Part shown: piece after piece, positions 35,145-45,229 of the stretch
Position numbering within the stretch: the first letter of the stretch is position 1
Layout of the letters: every line of letters starts with the position of its first letter
Source of the DNA: Parelaphostrongylus tenuis
Lineage: Eukaryota; Nematoda; Chromadorea; Rhabditida; Metastrongylidae
Assembly: GCA_019055375.1 (NCBI GenBank)
Contig: JAHQIW010004345.1
Coordinates: 89,237 to 153,236, forward strand
Length of the DNA: 64,000 nt
Reading direction: 5' to 3'
Position numbers and translations under genes: made by a program
The notes under the pieces: generated by a model
The model's input: the letters and a program-made list of their open reading frames with translations, nothing else
Databases searched by the model: none
Told to the model about the DNA's origin: nothing

Positions 35145-36466
35145 TCTGTCTCTGATCTCTTAACAAATGTCCAGGTGACCATAGCTAGAACGTACAGGAA
35201 CGCTAGCAGAATGCCTATTGGCATATAAAGCTTCCTGTATAGCGTGTTTATGGTGTAACTGGAAATTTTTTGTTCAACTCACTATCAAGTGATGAACGCT
35301 TAGTGTTTCCCCTAAGTTAGAGCCCAATATATCAAAAAAAACTCACTAAATTTTATGTAACGATAGCAGTCTATCCAGTGCCACACTGAGAAGCTTGAAT
35401 ATTGAGAATATACTTCCGAACAGTGGAAGTGATTGCAAGTAAACACAGATATCTCAATGTATTTGATGATCTTTACTGCTATACATTCAATAAGTAGTCC
35501 ACTTATTTTTAAATATGCCTTGATGTTAAACGTAGCACTGTACGTCATACCAGTTTGTTAGCAAATATCGTGTTTGCACTTGATGTTAACTGCAAAATGT
35601 GCTACAAAATTTCATTTCACTACTACAATAGCTACCCATGCGCCATCGATTAGTAAGGAGCATGGAACTTACATGTTATAGGTAATGATCATAACGTACT
35701 GAGAAACGCCGAACAGTATATTGCCAACCGATATTAATGCAATATATATGTTGCAGATACTCCTGAGAGATCTGAATAACTCCACAATTCAGTAACGTAC
35801 TTGGAGAGTGTGGAACACGAAGAACACGGTAGTAATGCGAGATCAAATTGAATTGAAAACCGGTTCAATGGAGAAAAAATATGTGATAAAAATTTTAATA
35901 ACTGGATTGTCCCATAATTTCTTTTGCACTAGGGTTTTATTCTGTTTTTTTTGGATTGTATATCGGGTTATTATCAAAAGGCCGTGATATGTTGAAGAAT
36001 GTTCTACTAGCTTGGGCAGACACTTGGATACGGCCGTAGTACCATCGCTTGCCATCTCCTAAAAATTGGCTACCGCAGGACTTTTCCGTGCCTATAGCAG
36101 AATCTGCAGAAGAAAAAACTTGAAGACTGTGATCAATTTAAAAGTCACTTCACCGACCCCTTTAATCGCTAGCCCCATTTTTCTTTAATAAAAAGTCGTC
36201 ACTTTTCCCTAATATGACTGCAGATGTTCAGTCATGGTGGTGATTATATTAAATATTAATTGATTTTTCGAGTGAATGCCAGTTTAATTAACAAAGACGT
36301 CGAAATGCAAATGAACTCTGAGACTATCTAGTAGATTGTAACGTTTGAAAAGTGCTTACTTCGCTCGTATAGTGACATAGACGATGAACGTACTTCCAGC
36401 AATGTTAATAGTTGGAATTACAATGTAGAATACTTGGTACCCAATTGGAATTACTGGGTTATTCAT

Positions 36467-36485
36467 AGCCGCAGCTGCAAATTAG
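36467..36485 (-). promoter_or_regulatory. Probable trans-splice acceptor, gene B
   Basis: AATTTGCAG ends at 36475 on the minus strand, eight bases before the ATG, identical in position to gene A. Confidence 0.5.
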
Positions 36486-36632
36486 TCATCATAAGCATTT
36501 CAATGACGAGAGATGCAATGACGATAAATAAAGACGAGCTTCACAAATAAGCTAGTCCATCAAGGCCATCAACGACCAAGTGATAAATTAGGTCTGAGAT
36601 TCGCTTAGGAATACACTCGACTCCATCAAACA

Positions 36633-36800
36633 TCGTTTGAGGTGATCGAACGCATATTCGGTCTATAGTCGCGATGGTCTAGCAATGTACTGAGTTACTA
36701 CTGTTTTTCTTCCAAGCAAGTCTAGCACTATCTTGTCAACTCCGGAGCGATGAGGCATGATGAGCTCGGACCACGTTATCAATCCAGCAGTCGATCAGTG
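36633..36800 (-). mobile_element. Old SINE fragment, paralogue of 8834
   Basis: GTTTGAGGTGATCGAACGCATAT, CTTCCAAGCAAGTCTAG and AACTCCGGAGCGATGAGG match the 8834-9030 fragment and the reverse SINE consensus visible at 40.2 kb. Confidence 0.5.
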
Positions 36801-38244
36801 TGTATTGACGGTTACTTGTAATCACTAGCTACTGCAAGCGTCGATTTGAAGTCAGTATAGTGTAGAATCGTTGGCGTAAAACAACACCTGCAAGAGTTGT
36901 AGTCTCTGTGTAAAAATCGGGTTCCTACTCGCGTTCGAGTGAGAACCAAATAAAAATCTTACGATTCGTCTTGATTGTTTCTGAATACAAAGTAGTCCTA
37001 TCAACTCTCGTGGATTTCCTGTTACGTAGGCTTATTCTTTAGCAAGGTCGTGGCCAGAAATATGGAGTTTTTCTGTGCTTAGACACTAGTACCAATAGTT
37101 CGCAATTCGACGTGAAATAATAATAATATTTATCATATCTGTTGATCAAATAAAGCAAAATTATTTGAATTTTAGACTTCTTGGATACAAAGTTCAACTC
37201 TCTTTGACTGAACAAGTTGTATAATGATGGACAGACAAGTATGCAAAATGCTCTAGATTGGTGGAAAAATAATTGCGGTTCCAAGCCTTGTTGAAATTCT
37301 ATAATTTGCTCCAAAAGGCGAGAATATTAATAGTCAAAGCTGAACTTTTTTGCGAAATCTCGTGTATTCTTGAGAAAATCAGGTTGGTGGTTGCTTTAAC
37401 GTGACTTTCTCTCAAAATTGCTTTTAGTGTGGTGCCTTTTCTATGATCTAAAATGAACAACTTAAAATGTTATTAGAAATAAAACATAAATCGTGAGATG
37501 CGGATTGCAATGATGTATAGCATGGCCACATTTATTTATAAATAGATTGTAATATATTTAATGTCTCATTTCAACGATACATAACCTCAATTACTTTCGC
37601 ACTAACCTAGTAAAATCCTTCAAAATTTGTCTTTATCGAGCAAAAATCCGCTTGAAGTATCTTTACAATCTCATTGAGATTCACTGACGATGAACCTTTT
37701 TTCTACTGTTAGGATTGACATATAATTTATTAGCACACACTAGTTCCTCTTTTTTGCATGTATGCCAGAACGAAGACTCTTTCTCCTATTGCACATTGTT
37801 TTCCCCGACGGCTGTTCTTAATTAGTTGGGAGGTAGAAATGGGAGGTGATTTCGTAATTGGCTTCGGCACTTGAAGTCTAAATAAAATTCTGAGAAATTC
37901 ATGAAAAAATTCTCGTGGATAGCATTCACAAAAGCAATAAAATAATCCAATTTGCTCGTTGACTCAAAATCCCATTTATACGGCATCGCGTGGTTGGATG
38001 GCTGGATGGTTGGAGTGTACTTTGTCCATATAAGGGTCCCCTATCGTTGCAACAAAATCAAGCATGTTATCGGACTGATGGAGTGAGATTAAATTCCCTT
38101 AACTATGTGGGAAACTTCTCACACGAACGTTCGACTGCAGAGTAGAGTTGGTTTCCTCGCCAGCACAAACGTGGAAATGATTACTGACTTACGAGAACAA
38201 TTGATCCTTAGGGGATGGAGTGTATCCCAAGATATACAAATTTT

Positions 38245-38475
38245 CTAAAGGTCTCTCTCGCCGCACAAAACATTTTCATAGTATTTTAGCAGCTGTTCGA
38301 AAACTTTATTCTCGATGGCTTCAATAATGTGTTTGCTTCTCAGAAGCTTCTCGTTGCTTTGCAGCAGCGAAAAGAAAGTGATGTTTCGCAGTCGTCCTGT
38401 TTCATTTTTCCGGTTGATGTCCATGAATGGCTTTTTGCCAAGCTTTTGAAGATTATTCGATAGCTCAACCTTCAA
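38245..38475 (-). other. Unrecognised ORF with protein-like composition
   Basis: A 76-codon frame reading KVELSNNLQKLGKKPFMDI, then NRKNETGRLRN and a charged helix-forming end (HIIEAIENKVFEQLL). Composition is that of a real soluble protein rather than AT noise. It lies between the 5' flank of gene B and an RTE fragment. A loosely similar frame (LPFLDIMGNKFQ...) lies at about 45380-45260. I cannot name it; it may be a relic exon. Confidence 0.3.
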
Positions 38476-38574
38476 AAATTTCGAAGTTGTGATTAGTTTC
38501 CAAAAAGATTCTCATGGAAAGATATACGAAAGAAAAGAAAATTACGCGGCGTGGGGCCCCCGTCCTCAAGCATC

Positions 38575-40020
38575 GCATAGGAATTATTACTTGCTTAGAT
38601 ACTTGGACGGTCCATCTTCAGCAATCTTAAGGACCCGAGCACATATTCCAGTGGTTCCTCCGTTGCGCGATGGTCGTCCATAGTGAGCGGTGGTTCAATT
38701 TGAGCATGACGAGAAGTGCGAGTGTCATAGAGTGATCTGCAAGATATCGGCAGCTGCCCGTCCAGTTGATTGATTATTTTTACAATCATGTCCGCCCAAC
38801 ATGTATACGTGTGCGCGTATATTGTCGTGGAATCCACTCAACAATTCTTTCCGTCCATCTGTCATCTGTTCTTCTCAGTGCATGACTGGCCCATCCGTAT
38901 TTCGTCTTAGATGTATAGACCTCTGAGTCACAAAGATGGGATAGACTTCGAAGATCTGAACTACTCAAGCCGACTAGATGTGTGTGACAACCAAATTTGA
39001 GAAGACATCGTTCAACCGCTCTGTAGGCTGTTTTAGCAGTCTTGACGTGATTGAAGTATCAACCCACGTCTCAGCTGCATAGCATTGTACCGGCGGCCGT
39101 TAAATCGAAAAGGTGATCACGGAATTGTGATCCGTTAGTTGGTCGGTGGCTTCTTTGAGGGACCCGAATGTGGCCCATGCTGCTCTCCTCCTACTATCTA
39201 TTTCCTTCATCATGATGTTTTATGTTTAATAATCACCTAATGTACACGTGCGAGGTGGTTTCTGCAATCAGAGAATCGTCCATTGCGACTTTTCTATGAT
39301 TACACTACTGGTTTTTCATTTACTGGGTCTTCATCCTATGAAATTCGATTTTATTTCCGCTTCGCTTAGTTCTTTCAGCATCGCCCCTGCTTCATTAGTA
39401 CCTTCGAAAAGACGGTGAAGTCGTCGGCGAAGCGAAGATGTAACAAAAGTTTTCCATTGACACGTATGCCCTTCTCGGTCCAATCGAGTGACTTTATTAT
39501 CCAGTGCAACGTGGCGGTAAACAGCTTTGGCGATATCGTATCGCCCTGTGAACTTCTTTATCAATGAGTATGGTAAGGGATCGGTGGAGCTGTATTATCG
39601 TGGCGCAGTCTCGATAGCATTCTGGCAAGGTTCTTATATAGGACGGATCCACAACCTGATCGACAAGCGCTGATAGGGGCTCCGTTCGTTTCGACGCTAT
39701 CAAACGCTTTTTCATAGTCGACCAATGTTGGGATTAAGGTCTTGTGATATTCCCGGCAGACTTCAATGACCCCTGACACGGTTCTGATGGAACCCCTTAC
39801 CTGAATCCTGTTTGTCCAGCTGGCTGTGTCTCATCCGAAGTTCTTGATATGCACGGAACTATAATCCTCTTAAAGAGCTTGCAGAGCACACTCAATCAGC
39901 ATATTGAATGATAATTACGATAATCTCTTTGCTCACACTTTTTTGAAGGGTGATTGTGAAGAACGTTCTCTACTGGTCTTCCCTTCTAAAGGTAGGATGT
40001 CATATGTGTAGCAAGTAGTA
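38575..40020 (-). mobile_element. RTE-type LINE, truncated
   Basis: On the minus strand, with several frameshifts: a 'LCKLFKRII' stretch (about 39890), IEVCREYHKTLIPTLVDYEKAFD (39770-39700), a DPSYIRTL stretch, a 'QLHRSLTI' stretch, FADDFTV (about 39430, the catalytic FADD box), then the post-RT region with DDRWTERIVEWIPRQ (38860-38810). This is the order of a nematode RTE reverse transcriptase. The 5' endonuclease half is absent. RTE elements mobilise SINEs in trans; a SINE lies immediately 5' at 40061. This copy is inactive. Confidence 0.85.
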
Positions 40021-40060
40021 CATGTAGATTATGACCTCCATGGGACCTGAGACGAAGATA

Positions 40061-40360
40061 AAAGGATAAAGCTGTCGGCGTTGATCAATCCCTGAGGGAT
40101 GCGCCATGCATTCGACTTCAATTTTTTTAATTTCGTTTGAGGTGATTGAATGCATATCTGGCCTTTACAATGACTCGCGGTGGCCTCCCGCTGAACCGAG
40201 TCAGTGCTGCTTATCCTCCCAGACAAGTCTGAGACCTGTCTGGTACCAATTTACAGACCCCGGCGGGATGGATGGCTTGGTGAGCTTTGAGCACGAGATC
40301 GAACCACTGACCACGTGTGCGACGCAGGGCACCTCTAACCACTGCGCCACATGCGCTCAT
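40061..40360 (-). mobile_element. Full-length tRNA-derived SINE with TSD
   Basis: Flanked by 13-bp direct repeats TGAGACGAAGATA at 40048-40060 and 40361-40373. On the minus strand the head reads GCGCATGTGGCGCAGTGGTTAGAGGTG (A-box) and GTGGTTCGATCTCG (B-box). A shared body follows (GGATAAGCAGCACTGACTCGG, GGCCACCGCGAGTC, GGCGCATCCCTCAGGGATTGA) and then a TTTATCCTTTTATC tail. It is transcribed by RNA polymerase III and presumably mobilised by RTE enzymes. The ORF 40106-40363 is incidental. The perfect TSD indicates a fairly young insertion. Confidence 0.9.
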
Positions 40361-40374
40361 TGAGACGAAGATAG

Positions 40375-41400
40375 TGGAACAGAAATAGTTGGTGAAGAAT
40401 TATTCTGGCTTCAATTCCATATCATGGTAAAAGTTTTAGCATTCCTATCATCGTTTATCATGGCTGAGAACAGAACACTATATTTGCCCGAGTTCCGACG
40501 ACATTTCTTTAGACTAGATCTTTTTGTGCTGCTTGCAACAGTTTCTTTTGTTTCTACCGCTACAGATCCTATTGCAATCCCCTTTTGCAGCTATAATTTA
40601 TTATCACTCAAGCTGAATGTGTTACATTAGTATTGAGCCTCAATTCTTTCTTTTTAATAGCTCCTTAGTGGTAGTGGATATGAAGTCTGAAGTACATGAT
40701 TGAGTAAATGAAACGGACTCGGCACAACTTTTAACTCCTTCAACAAGCAGTTCGCAGTCTTCGGCCGGATCTTCTTATATCTGCCAGTCATGTTTGGTCA
40801 TGATCCCTTTTAGAATGCTTCACAGTTAGCAGGTCAACAATTTCCCCTCAATCAATTATATGACTTTGCTCCAGCGTACGACTGTATCGAATCTTTCCGC
40901 GAAGAAGGCGGTGATCGGGCTCAGTACAGATGGTGGGACTGCGGATCTGTCAAGTAGGCGTCATCTTCTGTTTGTGAGTATATCGTCGATCTCCGCGTGT
41001 GTCGTGCCATTATGTGACTCCCATGTCCAGCGGCGCTGTTCTTTCTTGTAGAAAGGGGATGATTGGTATTTATAGATGAAGTTCATGTGATCTATACACT
41101 TTATTGCTATGAAAAAATGAAAGATTATAAGAAAAACTTTTAAAAAGGCATGAGACGCTGCTCATTTGCCATGACGCTCAACATAACGCCTACATCATCG
41201 TGGCGTTGCTGAGGGTCTTTCGAGGATACAGCTGGATGTCCAAATGTTTGACAATACTTCGAAATATGACTTTTTGTGTCTTGTTTTCCCCTGAGAAGTT
41301 CGAGGTTTTGTTGGAAGCGGTAGCGTTATTCCTAGTAGCTTTAGCTTTACTGAGACTTCTAGCATGGTCTACCATTTACAGATTAAGAATTTAGTTAAGA
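40375..41400. other. No gene recognised
   Basis: Several small frames (40424-40630, 40860-41051, 41200-41394) are present on the plus strand, but none shows a known motif or a paralogue in the window. Some have hydrophobic stretches typical of AT-rich sequence. Confidence 0.3.
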
Positions 41401-41409
41401 TGAGAATCT

Positions 41410-43000
41410 ATGCTCTATCTGAAAACTAACATTTGTGATGAAAGCGCGCCCCAACTGAAAGTCGACTGCGCCTCATGTCAAATGAAAAATCAACGCGGTC
41501 CACGTGATGGAGCAGAGCAAAAGCGGTTCTTTTCAGTTATTCGGAGAGAAATGAAGGAGCAACTCCTTTCGCTGAACAAAGACTTTTCACTGCACTTTCA
41601 CTAACCATTCGCAGATTCAAATCTCTAGCTGCTGTTCTAAGTAAGCCTTTTCGAAAAAGGTTAACGCTGTAGCATTGAGAATAAGATTATGTTTCACATG
41701 CGCCACATGATTTTATTATTACTAATATATTCTTCTGAATGAAGCACTTTCTTTGGACTACTAGTAATTTTTCGATTGCTCAAGTCTCGATGAATTCAAA
41801 AATGTGCTTGTTTCTTGGAAAAGCTTTTTCAGCAGTGCCGTAGAAGAAAGAAAAGATTCGTGCTGCACCATGCATATTTCTTGAAAGATACAATTCTTTT
41901 TCGAGTCATAAGTATCTATTCGATAGCCTAGGCTCCCACAGTTTCAACGCTGTGCCTATTTTGTGGAAAGACCATGTCACTAGAATACACCAGGGAAAAT
42001 AAGATCGAGTTTCACATACGCTGTTCATTTGGCTGTCGACTAGGGCATTGCTGCCTCTCAGCTGGCCGTGGATGGATATGGCGCTGCGCGATCGATCGAC
42101 CTATTGCATTAGCGCGTTCAAGTGTAAAGGGCAATATTCCCTAATTACTTAGGAAATTTTTCTCCGCTTTGAAAGGAACCCCAGGTAAAACGTATGATTT
42201 TGATATTACAATAGATTTCCTCTATACGTTCATACGCTTTTTGCGATTCCAGCGAATTAAACGCACGATAAAATTGAGAACGTGTGGCGGGTGTGAAACA
42301 CAATTTTGTTTTGAATGCTACAGCGTAATTGAAGGATCTCCTTATAAAAAATGGCATTAGCCAGAAGTTTAAGCTTTCAAATGTTTACTAACACTCTTAA
42401 GAAAAGTTTTTTTTTCCGATGAATGACGTCGTTTATTCATGTGTCACCCGATAACCGCGAAGAACCCCAAAAGCTAATTCACGTGACGTGGTCGTATTTA
42501 TACTTAATTGTTTTGCATATGCTATACTCAGAAGACAAAGAAACACTTAACGACTGCTTGCTTAGATAGGTTCCTTGGTGACTGTTTTTCAGGAATAGGC
42601 GATGTTTCCAAGCCACTACTGTTTTCAACCTTATATACAAGTTCATAAATACTTTGGATCTGAATAATTTTCTGCAGATGCAGTAATTGCTGTAAAAGCT
42701 GTGTTTGCACAATTAGAAAGTTCTAAGTTTACATTTAGTCCAAACTTTGGAAGCGAACCTGAAAAAGACCTGTATAATGTTATCATCATCTCTAGCAATA
42801 TTAATATTAAGATTAGGCAAATCGTGAAGAGTTGTGCTATTCCAAGGTCTTATGATTTTTGCCAATACGTCAAATACGCCAATCCAACTATTGCTGGAGG
42901 TTTAAGACTTTGCATATCACTCAAAATTGTTGAATATATGGTTATATCATCATGCTACTGCTGAAAAATAATGACATGAAGATTTTTGTCGATTAAGTAT
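41410..43000. repeat. Decayed block b copy (b3) with repeat R1
   Basis: 41410-41560 matches 470-560 (AACGCGGTC and a GTCGACTGCGCC-like stretch). 42475-42900 matches 13980-14440 with many changes (CACGTGACGTGGTCGTATTTAT). Between them, 41650-42420 is the inverted copy of repeat R1 (23576-24650), which therefore appears inserted in the block. Confidence 0.5.
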
Positions 43001-43472
43001 TTATGGGTTTCCTTGAAATGAATCCCATGGAAAGTATATGATCAAAAATATTTTATTGCCGGAACAAGCTGCTTTTCACAGATTTGCTTTAATCTTCAAG
43101 CTTATCATATGTGACAACTGAAGGCATGCATAAGACCCACACATCACTTGTTTCAAATCGTCCATTAATGAGATCATTTGCATATTTCAACTCAAAAAAA
43201 TAATAGAACAGACTTTTGTGAACAGAGTTCTACTTGACCTCTCCATGAGCAATCAATATCCAGTTGTTCAGATGAAATGCTCACAAAACTACTAGTGTTT
43301 GTGAAGCAGGACATCTTAACGACAATACAAGTCTATACGGTTCACTGCCAAACACGTAAGGAACAAATTTTATGTCTTCTCTACACATCATCTTGTTCAT
43401 TCATTCGCACTTATTTCCAATTGACTGACAGATTCAACAAGCAATCTTCATCATATTATACCTTTCCTTCCT

Positions 43473-43846
43473 AAGAGCCCTTACCAGACCACATGACATG
43501 TTGGCTCAAATAATAATGAAAGGATCTATTGAAATTTGAGCGTGGTCTTAATAAAGCACTCGAAGGAAAGGTATAACATGATAAAAATACCAGCCAGCTA
43601 GCAATCGAGTGCAAAAACACTCTGTGTTAGGTGAATGTTTCACCTGACATAGAGTGTAAAGCGTAGGTCGTCGATAACTATATATAAGGAGTGTGACGCT
43701 TCCGAGAGAACTGACTATGAAAAGATCGACAGACGACGGGTTCTGCCCGGCTGATGAGTCTGTAAGGACGAAACACGTGTCTTGGGCTGTACTGTACAAG
43801 AGCCCTTACCGGACCACATGACATGTTGGCTCAAATAATAATGAAA
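43473..43846 (+). mobile_element. Candidate retrozyme / PLE pseudo-LTR unit
   Basis: The 49-bp stretch at 43473-43521, starting AAGAGCCCTTACC and containing CACATGACATGTTGGCTC, recurs at 43798-43846 with a single difference. The 325-bp unit contains a complete hammerhead motif near its end (43745-43787). No coding capacity is seen. Plant and animal retrozymes and PLE pseudo-LTRs have this layout of tandem repeats each ending in a type I hammerhead. Older relatives of the unit lie at 17150-17340 and 56880-57420. Confidence 0.6.
43745..43787 (+). ncRNA. Hammerhead ribozyme, complete core
   Basis: Stem I GCCCGG (43745-43750) pairs with TTGGGC (43782-43787), with two G-U pairs. The core is CTGATGA (43751-43757), then stem II GTC-TGTAAG-GAC, then GAAA (43770-43773). 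Stem III is one C-G pair closing an ACGT loop, followed by the UC cleavage site at 43781. CACGTG is palindromic, so two molecules could form a longer stem III. All bases known to be essential in the hammerhead family are present. Confidence 0.8.
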
Positions 43847-43899
43847 CAATCTTCACTACATGCAATCAACAAGAATTCTTTTGATACAGAGTCATGTGG

Positions 43900-44010
43900 A
43901 AAACAACTGAGTCAGGCGAGACTTGAACTCGCACTTTACTAAATTCGGCGACGTGTGCTCTATCCCTTGCACCATTAAAGCCTTTTTCGACACCACTCTT
44001 TCTACCACAA
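43900..44010 (-). repeat. tRNA-like repeat, reverse copy
   Basis: The minus strand carries GGTGCAAGGGATAGAGCACACG (A-box side) and a perfect T-arm-like GCGAG-TTCAAGT-CTCGC. The 3' side (GAGTGGTGTCG) is the terminal repeat. The acceptor arms do not pair, so it is not a tRNA gene. Confidence 0.5.
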
Positions 44011-44119
44011 ACCCATCTATCGTCAGCAACCAACCGCCAAAAGTTTGGCGCGGGTAGTCGCTATCGATATTGAACCCTGTCACTCTGACAGATTCTGGGT
44101 ATTAAATGATTAAACAGAA

Positions 44120-44285
44120 TTCTTTTTATTTAACCACTTCTAGCGGTGGTATGATGCTGTGGTATATCCAATGGTGTAGAGTGATGATCAAAACATTTGC
44201 GTCAGGAGGGATTTGAACCCGTATTCCACCTGGTTAGGGAACGGGTGCTCTTTATTAAGCCTTTTATCAACACCTTCCAATCAAT
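44120..44285 (-). repeat. tRNA-like repeat with hairpin, decayed
   Basis: The hairpin ACCACTTCTAGCGGTGG and ATGATG come first, then TGTAGAGTGATG, then on the minus strand a B-box-like GGGTTCAAATCCC at about 44218. Same family as 16539-16636. Confidence 0.5.
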
Positions 44286-44366
44286 TGCTTTGAGACCTTG
44301 CTAAAAAATTCAATATAGTTCGATTGAATTTTCTAAGCCATTCAAAGATCTGTTGAAGGCACCTGA

Positions 44367-44413
44367 GTGCTAGACGTATGTTTCGGTATTCTCGCACACC
44401 TCATCAGTAGCAC
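44367..44413 (-). ncRNA. Hammerhead ribozyme, complete core
   Basis: On the minus strand, stem I is GTGCTA (44413-44408) with TAGCAC (44372-44367), six perfect pairs. CTGATGA is followed by stem II GGTGT-GCGAGA-ATACC (five pairs, one G-U), then GAAA and stem III C-ATAC-G (one pair, four-base loop). The cleavage site follows UC at 44373. Its loops and stem sequences differ from the 43745 copy while all core bases are kept, which supports a real structured RNA. Confidence 0.8.
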
Positions 44414-44486
44414 ATGCCTTTCATTTCATCTCTACAACTTATAGTAGCGACACCAAAAATGCATCACTTTTTGTCAAGTTAAACGA

Positions 44487-44520
44487 CCAACAACACCGAA
44501 ACGTACTTCGAGCACTCAAG
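44487..44520 (+). ncRNA. Hammerhead 3' half fragment
   Basis: AACACCGAAACGTACTTCG-AGCACTCAAGG aligns with the stem II-stem I 3' half of the 44367 copy. No CTGATGA box precedes it. It lies between the two facing copies at 44367 and 44747. Confidence 0.4.
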
Positions 44521-44746
44521 GTACTATCAACAGACTCGTGAAAGACTTGAAGCATTCTGTCAGATTATATTGAAATTTTCAATAAGGTCTGAACATAATC
44601 ATTCATAAGCCACTGAATTATATAGTGGCGAAACATTCGTAGCCCGTACAAATACAATCGACATCCAATCACTCTGAAGGAACACCACATCTTCTCACTT
44701 GACAAAGAGTGATGCATCTTCGGCGTAGGGGCGCACCGATTGGCAT

Positions 44747-44793
44747 GTGCTACTGAAAAAGTGTGCAAGAACACCAACACTTACGTCTAGCAC
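44747..44793 (+). ncRNA. Hammerhead ribozyme motif, decayed
   Basis: GTGCTA and TAGCAC still pair fully as stem I, and the TACGTC cleavage side remains. CTGATGA has become CTGAAAA and GAAAC has become AACAC. Upstream TGGCATGTGC and downstream GGTACC match the 44367 copy in mirror orientation. Confidence 0.55.
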
Positions 44794-44991
44794 ACGAGGT
44801 ACCTTTGACAGGTCTCTGAAAGGCTTGAAAAATCCTGTTAGACTTGTGAGGTCTCTTCATTTGAGCGCTTTATAGCAGTGGCAAAATTAGCGACCGAAAT
44901 AAATTTTCAAGTTTTCACACAGAGCATTTTGAGTTTGCTATATCGATCCCGTAGTTTTCTTCGCATTGACTGTATTAGCAGATATACTCAC

Positions 44992-45192
44992 CTTATCACG
45001 TAGTATACAAAGAAGTTTGTCGCACATGCGAAATTCACGAAGAGTTGTGCCAGTAAAGGGAAATGAATATATCCAATATTAGCACGCAGAATAATAGCCA
45101 TCAAGCCAAGTAACGACGTGCTGAACGAGTCAAGTACCACTGTTAAACTGACGATGATCAGCGAGCGACAAATTTGCTCCATATTGTGGTGT
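44992..45192 (-). pseudogene. Gene E remnant: receptor exon 6
   Basis: Encodes the TM6-TM7 region (QICRSLIIVSLTVVLDSF ... NFFVYYVIR) with intact flanking AG and GTGAGT signals. It is 201 nt instead of 202: one base is missing near the 5' end (ACCACAATATGG against ACCACAAGTATG in A), which breaks phase. No exon 7 follows on the minus strand; hammerhead elements occupy that place. The nearest exon 5 is flipped at 48024. Confidence 0.75.
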
Positions 45193-45229
45193 CTGTAAAA
45201 ACCTCGTTCTAAATGTGTGGGAGTTTTTC

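Larger units (their letters stand above)
30080..36466 (-). pseudogene. Gene B: SRSX-like receptor with stop in exon 3
   Basis: All seven exons are present with gene A's phases and splice sites: 36466-36360, 35771-35673, 35475-35347, 35258-35145, 33900-33761, 30535-30334 and 30230-30080. The N-terminal exon encodes the same protein as gene A. Exon 3 has an in-frame TGA at 35456-35454, where gene A has CAA; translation would stop after 75 codons, before TM3. Exon 5 is one codon longer, still in frame. Intron 5 contains a PLE insertion. Everything else is open, so inactivation looks recent. A sequencing error or a readthrough allele is possible. If functional it would be a chemosensory GPCR like A. 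Confidence 0.75.
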
